Source: Triglochin maritima | Taxonomy: Eukaryota > Streptophyta > Magnoliopsida > Alismatales > Juncaginaceae | Length of the DNA: 64,000 bases | NCBI GenBank assembly: GCA_963682175.1 | Contig: OY821775.1 | Span: 31,370,053-31,434,052, forward strand | Reading direction: 5' to 3' | In this document: piece after piece, positions 11,116-20,672 of the stretch | Numbering within the stretch: position 1 is the stretch's first letter | Layout of the letters: each line of letters begins with the position of its first letter | Notes under the pieces: model-generated | Seen by the model: the letters and a program-made list of their open reading frames with translations, nothing else | Database searches by the model: none | Told to the model about the DNA's origin: nothing | Program-made: the position numbers and the translations under genes

Positions 11116-12102
11116 TCAAGGAACATCAAATGAGAACATCAAGTCATGAGGACCAGAGACTTGCCGAGATGGGCAAACTTCACTGGTACTCTGAGGTGTC
11201 ATGAGGGGTGAAAGGTCAAAGCTGAAAGGCTCGAACCCCTCATGATATTGGTAGGGTGTGGGCAATAAAGAATGAAGTTGTGTTGCCTCACTAGGGTTTA
11301 ATTGCTCATCGAAGAAAACCCTCCAACCAATAGGCGGGTGCATCGGAATGAGTTCCTCAGGCTCATTCAATGGATGCAGCAGACTTGCATCACTAAGAAT
11401 GGGGCTTCTCCACAAGTCACCCAACAAGGACCCCCCACCATCATTTAGATCATCAAGCATAAGCTCGGTCATAGGTGGGTCCTTGTTGGAGTGAATATGA
11501 AGCTCAAATGGCTCAATGGCCATGGGAGATGAGGTAGAGACACCTTCTGGTATAGGCATATGATGAGGTGTCTCACTCTCACTAGTACTCTCAACTGAAT
11601 CATGCAATGAACACTCCCTTTGGACATTCATGTCTGAGGCCAGCTCACTCTGTTGCATTGCGAAGACATGCAATGAGTTTTCGTTAAGCCCACGAACATT
11701 CTCAACGGGTTGCATTGGGGTTAGGAGTGTTCGTTGATTTTGTGGTGCTTTCTCAAATTGGCGCATGAGATTTAGATTTAAAGGTTCATCCATGGGTTCC
11801 TGTTGCTTTTCAGAGTTGAACACATGAAACTCAGCACTCATGTTACCGAATGAGAGCTTCATGAGACCATTTCTACAATTAATCAAGGCATTGGAGGTTG
11901 CCAGAAATGGTCTACCCAAAATCAAAGGTATTTGAGAGTGGGTGTTCGCAACAGGATTGGTATCAAGGACAACAAAATCGACTGGAAATATAAAATCTCC
12001 AACTTTGATAAGCACGTCCTCGATAATCCCCATGGGAATACGAATGGATCTATCAGCCAATTGGAGGGTTATCTTAGTTGGTTTCAATTCTCCCAAGTTC
12101 AA
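11116..12102 (-). CDS. Protease C-terminal part plus unique tail ORF
   Basis: The first third (LQLADRSIRIPMGIIEDVLI, then FIFPVDFVVLDT and LILGRPFLATSNALINCRNG) is the second half of an Athila-type aspartic protease, as found at 24085-24300. A TAG stop separates it from the first half upstream. In autonomous copies the next block is the RT start (the LKPLPxxLKYxFLG motif seen at 24620 and 42362). Here about 190 residues of different, Pro/Leu/Ser/Glu-rich sequence follow, ending SFDVP, with no RT motif and no internal stop. The tail is long and open for non-coding DNA, so it may be translated. Function unknown. Confidence 0.7.
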   Translation of the reverse strand: MNLGELKPTKITLQLADRSIRIPMGIIEDVLIKVGDFIFPVDFVVLDTNPVANTHSQIPLILGRPFLATSNALINCRNGLMKLSFGNMSAEFHVFNSEKQQEPMDEPLNLNLMRQFEKAPQNQRTLLTPMQPVENVRGLNENSLHVFAMQQSELASDMNVQRECSLHDSVESTSESETPHHMPIPEGVSTSSPMAIEPFELHIHSNKDPPMTELMLDDLNDGGGSLLGDLWRSPILSDASLLHPLNEPEELIPMHPPIGWRVFFDEQLNPSEATQLHSLLPTPYQYHEGFEPFSFDLSPLMTPQSTSEVCPSRQVSGPHDLMFSFDVP

Positions 12103-12860
12103 CTATTGATAAACAGAGAATGGGAGGAGCTTGACCGCTAATCCTAAATCAAGCAAAACATTGCTCATTCTAGTGTCCCCTATCGTACACTGAATAGTAG
12201 GACACCCAGGGTCCTTGTATTTTGTGGTGGGATTGGACAAAAGTGAGCTGATATTTGCAGCCAAGAATGCTTTCTTAGGAACATTGGTCTTCCTCTTGGT
12301 TGTGCAAAGATCCTTCAACACTTTGGCATATTGAGGTATTTGTTGGATGACATCCAACAAGGGGATGTTAACCTTTACTTGCTTAAACACCTCTAATATC
12401 TTGTCCATGTTGTCACTCTGCTTTTTGGTTAACCTACTTGGATAGGGAGCTTTTGGCAGGTAGGTTTTCTGCTGTGCCTGAGAAGAAAGCTTTGGTGTAT
12501 TACCCTCACCCTCAGCCTCTTCTTCACCACCATTCCCACTGAGGGACTGCATAGATGGTGGTGGGTGTGGCAAGGAAATGTGATTGTCAACCTGTTTTCC
12601 ATTCCTTAAGGTCACAATTGAATTGACATGGTGAATAGGTTCCCCCACATGGTTCACTTGCCTCCCCCGAGGTACCACATTCTCATTTTGCATTTGTTGT
12701 TGTTGATACATGCGGGGGTTAGCCTCAGGCTGGCTAGGAAAAGACCATCTCTCTCTCTCTCATGTACAGGCTGAGCCAATTGGCCCATCTGAAGCTCTAG
12801 AGATTTCATGGTCTGCTGATTTGAAGTGAGAACTTGACTTGTGGTCGACATAAAAAATTT
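12103..12860 (-). pseudogene. Gag C-terminal spacer and protease active-site half
   Basis: Minus-strand translation from 12860 gives MKFFMSTTSQVLTSNQQTMK and a coiled spacer, frameshifts near 12745 inside an ER-repeat (HERER), then runs open to 12103. It contains HVNSIVTLRNGKQVDNHISL, the block NIPLLDVIQQIPQYAKVLKD typical of Athila polyproteins, and the protease loop VLLDLGLAVKLLPFSVYQ. The usual Athila loop is LLDLGASVNLLP, so Ala and Asn are replaced here. A TAG ends this piece just before the second half of the protease. Confidence 0.8.
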
Positions 12861-12863
12861 CAT

Positions 12864-14243
12864 TCAGTTTTCAAGATCACGAGTCAAGGTGTCAAGCGAA
12901 TTGAATCGGATTTCCATATTATTGGAATATGGGAAACCCGATGGATTGGTGGTTTGTGCTTGGGGTGGCTGATAGGAATGTGCATGCATGGGAGGTTGGT
13001 GTGATTGGTAATGTGGTCTAGAGGAGTTGGAAGGACCACCCGGGCCATTAGTTTGGTTCCATGAAAATTTGGGGTGGTTCCACCATCCAGGATTGTAAGA
13101 TGATGAGTATGGGTCATTCCTGGCTCTATCATAGATGACGTTGACACGCTCTATCTCAGGTGGAATGGACTCACACTCGCCTTCTACATGACCTATCCTA
13201 CCACATGAATGACAGGGAACTGGACCAGATGTGGACATGTGAGGTGCACTTTGTTGGTTTTGGAGCTCAATCGAATCCATGCGGCGCATTAAGGCCGCCA
13301 TGCGTGCCTCGGTGGCCGTAGTGGTATCGATAGCAAATGCGGAACCCGATCTAGTTGAGTTTGCATTCGCGATCCTCGCTCTTATACTAGATGATGCAGG
13401 TGGTTCCCTCACACTCTCCCATTGCATGGTTTTCTCAGCGTGATCTTCTAGGAAGGCCCATGCCTCCCATTCATCATTTCCCAAGAACTCTCCTTGACAC
13501 ATGGACTCAAGGAGCGTTCTGGACGGGATGTGAAGACCCTCATACACAATCTGACAAAGACGCCGCAACTCAATGCCATGGTGAGGGCATGAGGATAGTA
13601 GCTCTTTGAACCTCTCAAGATATGCATGAAATGGTTCGGTCTCATGTTGATAGAACGAATTGATTTCGTTCCTCAAATTTTGAGTCCGATGATTAGGAAA
13701 GTACTTCTTGAGGAATGCAGATTGAAACTCATCCCAAGTCCTAAAGGAATTCGCCTGGTCGCTGTACAACCACTTCTTGGTGTCATCCTTTAGTGCAAAA
13801 GGAACGAGCCTAAGATGGATGGAGTCTGTGCTAAGTTGTTGCAGCTTGAACATAGCACAGACCTCCTCAAATTCCCTGAGAAAGGTATAGGGGTCACCTT
13901 TCCCAGTGAAATGAGGGAGCATGGAAATGAATTGAGGCTTAACATCAAAATGGTTCCCATTAGCCTCTGGTAATACGATGCATGAGGGTAGAGTGGTACG
14001 GCTCAGGTAGCATCGATCACGAAGAGTTATGGGAACAACAACTTGAAGAACAGGTGGAGCAGGCGGGTCCAGCAACTGCTCCTCCTCACGGAAATTAGCA
14101 GCCATTGGACCCGAACTACGTGTGACACGAGAGGAGGAAGGCGTCGAGAAATCGATGACCGAAGCCGGATTGACAACGCTCCTCGTCAAACGACCACTCT
14201 CGTCTCGTGTCCACGAAAGCATGCACAAAGGTGCACACACCAA
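12864..14243 (-). CDS. gag: Athila-type Gag (nucleocapsid precursor)
   Basis: This 459-codon frame holds a Ty3/gypsy retrotransposon gag domain at about residues 115 to 240, with the signature LRDRCYLSRTTLPSCIVLPE, then SMLPHFTGKGDPYTFLREFE and FLKKYFPNHRTQNLRNEINS. A CX2CX4HX4C zinc knuckle, CHSCGRIGHVEGEC, lies at about 344 to 357. A Gln/Pro/His-rich tail follows and ends in TLTRDLEN and a stop, with the same protein continuing after the stop. Gag packages element RNA into particles. The start at 14243 gives a longer N-terminus than the conserved core, and the true start could be a later Met such as MAANF. It is the best preserved Athila gag in the window. Confidence 0.85.
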   Translation of the reverse strand: MVCAPLCMLSWTRDESGRLTRSVVNPASVIDFSTPSSSRVTRSSGPMAANFREEEQLLDPPAPPVLQVVVPITLRDRCYLSRTTLPSCIVLPEANGNHFDVKPQFISMLPHFTGKGDPYTFLREFEEVCAMFKLQQLSTDSIHLRLVPFALKDDTKKWLYSDQANSFRTWDEFQSAFLKKYFPNHRTQNLRNEINSFYQHETEPFHAYLERFKELLSSCPHHGIELRRLCQIVYEGLHIPSRTLLESMCQGEFLGNDEWEAWAFLEDHAEKTMQWESVREPPASSSIRARIANANSTRSGSAFAIDTTTATEARMAALMRRMDSIELQNQQSAPHMSTSGPVPCHSCGRIGHVEGECESIPPEIERVNVIYDRARNDPYSSSYNPGWWNHPKFSWNQTNGPGGPSNSSRPHYQSHQPPMHAHSYQPPQAQTTNPSGFPYSNNMEIRFNSLDTLTRDLEN

Positions 14244-15283
14244 AATTTTATTTTTTTTTCAAACAAAGAATGTACGTAGAAGAGAAGACTGGGGAACACA
14301 GGAGAGAAAGAATGACTCAGGAGAGAAGGGAAGAAGTCCTTAAGCTACGGTGGATGGGTACATGTAGAAGTACACAAGCAAACAATCCTATGGTCGCTAT
14401 AGGTCCTTACAGCTAGACGATGCCTAACTGCGAGGTCACACGGCCTCAACACGCCTCACCTCCCTACAACGAGGACCACAAAGCCCAGCAAGTGAGCCAA
14501 GATCCGGGGATCTCGTCTCTCCTACTATCGACAAAGTGGGCAACGCCGATCAGGTCATGACGGTCGGGACCGGATCACTCTGCTAATGCGTCCAAGATCC
14601 TTAGGGCCAATGTCTACTTGATTTAAAATTAGGCTCTTGATTAGTGTGGTTTTTTGGGGCGAAGGAAAGGGTGATGAAATCCCCCACCTTATCTTTTATG
14701 GCACAGCCCCTCCTTAGTAGCGTTTTGGAGTCCTAAATCTAGCAATCAACTCTCCAAACAACGCTCAACTCACACTTGTTGCAATGCACTTCCTACTAAC
14801 TAATGCATGTTCATACGAAATGCATGAATGAGAGTAGAAGGTGCGTACCTCACGCCAACTCTCAGCAACAGAAAATAAAGCTAAGATAAAAGACAATCCA
14901 AATGCCTAAGTCACATACATGATGCATGGCCTAAACAAAAAGAATGCGTAATCTTTTGCTTTGAGTTTTAGGGTCCAAGTTACTTAAGGGAGGTTTAATT
15001 ATTGATCTGGGAACAAACTATAAGTCAAAACATGCCAAATTAAGTCCCAGACCACTATATTAGATAGAGTAAATAGACCAAAGAAATAAGAGAGCGAGCT
15101 GAGCTTACCAGACCGCCAATTGGCGGTCTCAGGCCGCTGATTGGCGGTCTAAAGTGCCCAGCTTGCTTCAAAACTTCTCAAGGTGCTCCTCCTGACCACT
15201 CCAAGTCTCCTGAAACAAAGAAAAACTACAAAACAAAAATTAAATCCACTCGAATCGTCCAAACAAGAGTCTGGACTGGCACC
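14244..15283 (-). other. Leader between primer-binding site and gag
   Basis: No coding sequence is seen. It contains, near its 5' end, a pair of palindromes at 15111-15128 and 15132-15149, about 135 bp downstream of the primer-binding site. A comparable pair lies 136 bp downstream of the primer-binding site at 39204. Confidence 0.7.
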
Positions 15284-15301
15284 TTCCCTGGAACGGCGCC
15301 A
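15284..15301 (-). other. Primer-binding site (tRNA-Asp type)
   Basis: Minus strand reads TGGCGCCGTTCCAGGGAA, six bases from the 5' LTR end. From memory, plant tRNA-Asp would pair with TGGCGCCGTTGCCGGGGA, so the first ten bases match exactly and some of the rest differ. It primes minus-strand cDNA. Confidence 0.85.
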
Positions 15302-15307
15302 AAAACT

Positions 15308-16699
15308 TGTTGAACGTTTTAATTAAACGGCAAGTGCACGACCGCGATGAAGCGGTGGCAAGTACGGGCCATCCTCAGGGAGGTGAGCAGCCTCTTGCTT
15401 GTTCGAAATCAAGTGGCAAAAAATAGGGGGAGAAAGATGTTTATGCTACTCTACTCTATACTACACTATAAAGTACGAAATGTGAAAGAAGCAAACAAAT
15501 GATGAAATAAGAACTAAGCTAAGAACAAAACAAGAATGCTGGAATTTCAGGAATGGAAAAACCCCTAAGGGGTGGAGTGAGTGCACACATGCAAAGAGGT
15601 GGGTGTAGAATACATTCTTTAAGCACATGAACGTGGTGTTTATCAAGCATAGAAAGTGTCTAAATGTTATGGCAAAACCTATCAATCTATTCACCAACTT
15701 AGTTGATTAACATTTACATATGCAAGTTGTTTATTTCGGAACCTAAACAAGCATGAGAGGTGTCTAATCATTTTGGCAAAACTCATCACGTTATAAATTC
15801 TATCCTAAGCAAGCAAGCATACATTCATGTTTGAACAACACATAAAAAATAAAGCATTCATCCCATTCTCTAATGCATGTATGTACATCTACTCCACCCC
15901 CCAAAGGGGATGGAACTACTCACTAAACATTACACTAATTATTAAACTAAGCAAAGAAAGCATATTAAAACTAAGCTAGAAATAAAAGACGATTAAACTA
16001 AAACATGCACAAATAATAAAAGAAGCATAAACAAACAATGAAAGAAACACAAAACTTTATTGATAAAATGACTCACATTAAAAGTAGCATCCTCCTACTT
16101 TAGTGTGTGCTTCAAGGCCTCACTTCTAGTAGGAAGAATAGCCACTTAAAATATGGAGTGAATACAATGGAAGGTGAAGAGTTCTATTTATGGCCATGGA
16201 AAAAGGCAAACCGGGACAATCCCCCGATATGGGACTAAACCAACACGAAAAATAGCCTCAACGAACATTAATACAAGTCCAGGACAAATCTTGGCGGATG
16301 TGGACTAATCCAGACCGCCAATTGGCGGTCCAAAATGTCCGGATCCAGTTGAGTTTTATTCTGGGCTTTGCTTTGTGCTTTTGGTGGTCTTTGATGCATC
16401 TACTTCGTTTGTTGGAGCTCCGACCCGAATCCAATTGCTAAAATACTCCCCGTGATGGTGTGAAGTATTCTATTTTGCTCTTAGGTCCCTCTGTCTTGCG
16501 TTCAGGTCCTTCTCCCTTGCATCTTGGTCCCCAGATCTCACAATCCAGTCCTTTTTCCCATCTTTTGGGTCCTTTTATGTTTCATCTCTTCAAACCTATT
16601 TATTCCTGAAAACTAAACATAAAACTCATGACATAGCATTGTTTAGGTGAAAGATAATGGATATAAGATACAAATATGAGCATGAAATGATGACAATCA
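15308..16699 (-). repeat. 5' LTR of the pol-less Athila-type element
   Basis: Same length as the 8145 copy. Contains the palindrome GACCGCCAATTGGCGGTC at 16313-16330 and a TATA-like box. It lies head-to-head with the LTR at 16715, separated by 15 bases. Confidence 0.93.
16181..16192 (-). promoter_or_regulatory. TATA-like box in 5' LTR
   Basis: Minus strand CATAAATAGAAC. Counterparts in the related LTRs are at about 17239-17250, 38336-38346 and 56475-56486 on the plus strand, each in the context TATGGC..TAAAT.GAAC. The palindromes lie 100 to 150 bp upstream of it. Confidence 0.65.
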
Positions 16700-16714
16700 A
16701 TATGTATCGTCCAA

Positions 16715-17814
16715 TGATCGACATCATATCATGCATACATTTGTTCTTATATACGTTATCTTTCACCTAAACAATGCTGCGTAACGAGTTTAATGTTTAA
16801 GTTTCAGGAATAAGTAGGTTTGAGGAGAAGATGCACAAAAAGGACTCAAAAGCAAGGAAAATGACTAAATTGCAAGACTTGGGGACTGACATGCAAGAGG
16901 AAAGGACCCGGATGTAAGCCCAAATGAGCAATGAGCAAATCAAGAACTCCACACCATCATTTGGAGTATTCTCTCAATTTGATTCGGGCCTGAGCTCCAA
17001 CAATCGACTTAGGTACATCACACATGAAGAAAGCAATCCAGGAAGGCCCACACAAAAACCAGACCAGATCCAAACCCTGTAGACCGCCAATTGGCGGTCT
17101 AGGACCGCTGATTGGCGGTCGGGTTGGGTCCGAATCTTACATACTTCGGACAGATCATGTATAATTGTGTATTATGTCTATTTTGAGGTATTGTATTAGT
17201 ACCATACTGGGGGATTGTCCCAGATTACCTTTTTCTATGGCGATAAATAGAACTCTTCCTCCTCCTTTGTATCATATCTCTCTTCTTGGTGGCCATCCTC
17301 TCTACTAGGAGTAAATCCTTGAAGAAAAGCTCTGGTGGAGAGAGACTACTTGTAATTGAGTGAGTAATAATAGATGTTTTGTTAAGTTTTTTCATATTGC
17401 CTCTTTTAAATTCTTGCATACTTAGTTAACTTGTTTGTTTTAGTCTTCTTAGAATTCGTTTAAACATGTTTTCTTTCCTTAGTATGAATGTTAGTTTAAA
17501 TATGTGTCAGTAGTTTCATCCCCCTTTGGCGGTGGAGTAGATGTCTATACATTTTATGTAGATGGAATGAATGCTAAACATTGTTGTAAGTGAGAAATGT
17601 TAGTATGCTTGTTTGAATTAATAAGAACTCTAACTTGATGCTTTCTACCATAATATTTAGGTACATTCCATGCTTCTTTATGTTCTTAATAACAAACTTG
17701 TCATGTCATATTATTCACCTAGGTTAGTGCTTTGAATGATAGGTCTTGCCATTAGGTACTTCTATGCATTAACAAACACTAACTACACTTGAGCTTATTG
17801 TATGCATTCACCAC
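16715..17814 (+). repeat. 5' LTR of first Athila copy, 3' end deleted
   Basis: Starts TGATCGACATCATATCATGC and is collinear with 37814-38930, then stops about 270 bases short of the LTR end and joins directly to RT sequence at 17815. Palindrome pair at 17082-17099 and 17103-17120; TATA-like box near 17240. Confidence 0.88.
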
Positions 17815-18420
17815 AGGTTGTTGGAAAGGTTGGCCGGACATGAGTATTATAGTTTTTTTGATGGATACTCTGGTTACAAGAACTTCCTATCGCCCCCAAG
17901 GATTAAGAGAAAACCACATTTAGTTGTCCCTTTGGCACGTTTGCCTACCGTCGCATGCCCTTTGGCACGTTTGCCTACCGTCGCATGCCCTTTGGCACGT
18001 TTGCCGACAACATTTCAAAGGTGTATGATAAGCATCTTCTCCGATATGGTAGAGCATTTCTTTGAGATTTTCATGGACAACTTTTCCATATTTTGCGCTT
18101 CTTTTGATGAGGGCCTTCGTCACTTGAGCCTTGTCCTCAAGCGATGCCGTGAGAAGAACCTCACTCTCAATTGGGAGAAATGTCACTTCATGGTGAAGCA
18201 AGGGATTGTACTTGGACATGTGGTCTCAAGTATGGGAATTGAGGTCGAACCCGCCAAAGTGGGTCTTATTCCTAATCTCCCACCGCCACATAATGTGAAG
18301 GATATCGGTGCCTTTTTAGGGCATGTTCAGGATTTTAGCAAAATTTCTCGACCTCTCACCGCCTTGTTGGCTAAAGATGCCATTGTTGAATTCACACCGG
18401 ATTGCCACCATGCATTTTGA
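17815..18420 (+). pseudogene. Athila reverse transcriptase fragment
   Basis: Reads LERLAGHEYYSFFDGYSGYK, later FMDNFSIFC, LTLNWEKCHFMVKQGIVLGH and NVKDIGAFLGH, all Athila RT blocks. The catalytic motif F-M-D-D has become F-M-D-N, so the enzyme is dead. Between 17930 and 18005 the conserved CPFGTFAYRRMPFGLCNAPA region is replaced by three 30-bp tandem units coding PLARLPTVAC. The N-terminal third of RT is missing because of the LTR-to-RT deletion. Confidence 0.88.
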
Positions 18421-18955
18421 CCTTGAAGAAAGAGTTGACTTCATCTTCCATAATTAAGGCATCAGTGTGGACTGAACCCTTCGAGTTAATGTGTGATGCA
18501 TCTGACTTCGCTGTGGAAGTAGTGCTCGGGCAACGATTGGACAAATTGCCTCATGTCATCTACTATGCCAGTAGAACACCAATGATGCCCAATTGAACTA
18601 CACTGTCACCGCGAAGGAATTATTAGCGATGATATTTGCTTTGGAGAAATTCCAGTCATACTTGATTGGCTCTCACTTGATTATCTATTCTGATCACACA
18701 ACCATCAAGCACCTCATGGCAAAGAAAATGCAAAATCCTGACTCTTGAGATGGATCTTGTTGTTACAAAAATTCGATCTCGAGATTCGGGACAAAAAATG
18801 TGTGAAAATGTTGTAGCAGACCACCTGTCTCATCTAGAGACGACCAACCCACATGATCAAATTATTAATGACAAATTTCCTGACGAGCAGTTGTTCATGA
18901 TCGAAGATAACCCTTGCTTTGACGACATCGTGAACTACCTTGTCACCGAGTAACT
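18421..18955 (+). pseudogene. Athila RNase H region, frameshifted
   Basis: Pieces EPFELMCDASDFAVEVVLGQ (18475-18540), LPHVIYYASRT, a frame change near 18595, then LLAMIFALEKFQSYLIGS and SHLIIYSDHTTIKHLMAKK correspond to RNase H of Ty3/gypsy elements. It continues into VADHLSHLETTN and ends with DDIVNYLVTE at 18952. At least three frame changes are present. Confidence 0.82.
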
Positions 18956-19178
18956 TCTTGTGGGTTGGTCAAAATCTGACCAAACCAAATTTAGATCTTA
19001 TGTCAGATTCTATCACTAGGACGACACCTACCTATTCAAATACTGCTCTGACCAAATTTCCAGACGGTGCGTCCCAAATAATGAGTTCAAAAGTGTCCTC
19101 CATTTTTGCCATTCTAAGGCATGTGGAGGACACATTTGAGCAAAGAAAACTGCCACCAAAGTGCTCCAATCTGGATTC
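18956..19178 (+). pseudogene. Athila integrase N-terminus, truncated by insertion
   Basis: Frames in this interval give [10 protein letters not shown], then a cysteine/histidine block matching CHSKACGGNFGAKKTTTKVL at 53250, the HHCC zinc finger of integrase. Homology stops at 19178 where a copia-like LTR begins. The catalytic core (equivalent to 53330-54370) is missing from this copy. Confidence 0.8.
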
Positions 19179-20476
19179 TGTTGGTTTTTGGCCTTAATCT
19201 ATGTTTTGATGATTTAATCAATCTAATCTTAATTATGATCATGTAGAGTAGCACACATGTTGCATCACATATATATTACTTTGTGCTAACCTCTACAGGT
19301 GATCAAGACTCAAGGAAGAAAGGAAATCAAGTCAAGACATGTAATCAAGCTCATTTGAAGACATGTATTTTGTATTTTCTTTGAGTCTTAGGAACATGTG
19401 TAAATTGAGCATACTTGAACTAAAATCAACTCAAACACACACTAGGTTCCTTATAGAAGTCACACACGAAATTTCACATAATTTGGACTTCAATAGATCA
19501 CCGAAACTTAGACCGGAAAACACTAAACCTGAACCCAAACTGTCTGCCCACTTTCGGTCGACTGATATAGACCATTCGGTCGACCGGAGGATCAATTATC
19601 CTGTTTATGTTCTTACTGCCCGGTTTCGGTTGACCGTGTGAACTTATTTTTCCGACCGTTAGTTTTGTCGTATATACCCAACGGTCGTATTCGTATTAAA
19701 CAAAAAATACCCCATATACGTTTTCATTTATCGGTCGACTAAGGACCTTGTTCGGTCGACCGAATGCCCATCTCTTGACAAACCCGAATCTCCTGGACGA
19801 AATCGATCGACCGCTAGACCTTAGCTCGGTCGACCGAATAGATCATTGATTGTCAACCCCAAAGTGCCTGGTGCAAATTGGTCGACCGAACCCTATTCGG
19901 TGTTCGACCGATCACTTAAGTGTACCTCAGTCTTAGCGTTGGGCGGTCGACCGTTACTTAACCGGTCGACCGAACTAAGTTAAAAACTGCCAAACGGTCG
20001 ACCGTTCATCCCGATCCGGTCGACCGAATTAACTCAGAATTGGGTCCTACGAGTTTCTGTTTTGTGTATCCTACACCAACACTCACCCAATCAACCACAA
20101 CGGATCTATTCTCTCTAATGCCTATAAAAAGAGTTGTAAAACACATTTTAACACAACTCTCCCACACATATTTGCCTCCTACATTAGAGAGATCATTCCA
20201 AACACTCAAAGCCTCAATTTCCAAACTTAAGATCAATTCCAATCTTTCTCAAGTGTGCTCAAGTTTAGAGAGTGATTGTCCCACTCAAGTTTGTTGTTGT
20301 CAAAGTAGAGTAAAGGTTTCGGTGAAAGCCCGAAGCATCCCTCTCGGATTGTGAGAGGAGGATCCAAGCTCGGCGAGGGTTGTTCGCGAGTTTGAAGATT
20401 GTAAAGGCGTTCTCTCCCGGCTCGGAACGGGGACTGGTTAGTGAAGTCGTGAGCGGAGCTTGCAAGAGAGGACTGT
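19179..20476 (+). repeat. Truncated copia-like LTR (family of 30963)
   Basis: Starts TGTTGGTTTTTGGCC like the LTRs at 30963 and 34729, is collinear for about 1.3 kb, and breaks after GCAAGAGAGGACT, about 170 bases before the LTR end. It carries about fourteen CGGTCGACCG-type palindromes between 19555 and 20026 and a TATA box CCTATAAAAAGAG near 20121. No internal sequence follows; host Athila 3' DNA resumes at 20477. Confidence 0.88.
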
Positions 20477-20584
20477 TTTGTATATAGTGTCGTTACTTAT
20501 CTTCAAATAAAGAAAAAACAACAATAAGACAAAAGACTCGTTCAGTGAGCATTGATTGTTGTGGGATCCAACCCTTGAGTATTT
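20477..20584 (+). other. Host Athila 3' non-coding sequence, short segment
   Basis: Almost identical to 54380-54489, which lies downstream of integrase in the second copy. It places the truncated LTR inside the first Athila copy and shows that about 1 kb of integrase was lost at its right side. Confidence 0.85.
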
Positions 20585-20648
20585 GAGCATTGATTGCATG
20601 TGTCTTCATCGATGTCGTGCACTTGCGGCATAAATAAAATTTTCATCA
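20585..20648 (+). repeat. 5' LTR remnant of nested Athila-like element
   Basis: Ends GTGCACTTGCGG...TTTTCATCA, the same style of terminus as the LTR ends at 39196 and 57310, followed directly by a primer-binding site. Confidence 0.75.
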
Positions 20649-20655
20649 AGTTTTT

Positions 20656-20672
20656 TGCGCCGTTGCCGGGGA
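20656..20672 (+). other. Primer-binding site (tRNA-Asp type, one base short)
   Basis: Reads TGCGCCGTTGCCGGGGA. Compared with the tRNA-Asp complement one G is missing near the start; the rest matches fully. Confidence 0.85.

Larger units (their letters stand above)
8145..16699 (-). mobile_element. Complete pol-less Athila-type LTR element (gag-protease only)
   Basis: Two LTRs of exactly 1,392 bp (8145-9536 and 15308-16699), both TG...CA, are flanked by a perfect 5-bp duplication ATATG (8140-8144 and 16700-16704). On the minus strand the order is 5' LTR, primer-binding site, 1-kb leader, gag, protease, a unique tail ORF, 1.5 kb of 3' non-coding DNA, polypurine tract and 3' LTR. No reverse transcriptase, RNase H or integrase is present in the 5.8-kb interior, so it is non-autonomous. 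LTRs differ at roughly 35 positions by eye (about 2.5 percent). Its 3' non-coding DNA and LTRs resemble those of the Athila elements at 16715-57310, the likely source of enzymes. Confidence 0.93.
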
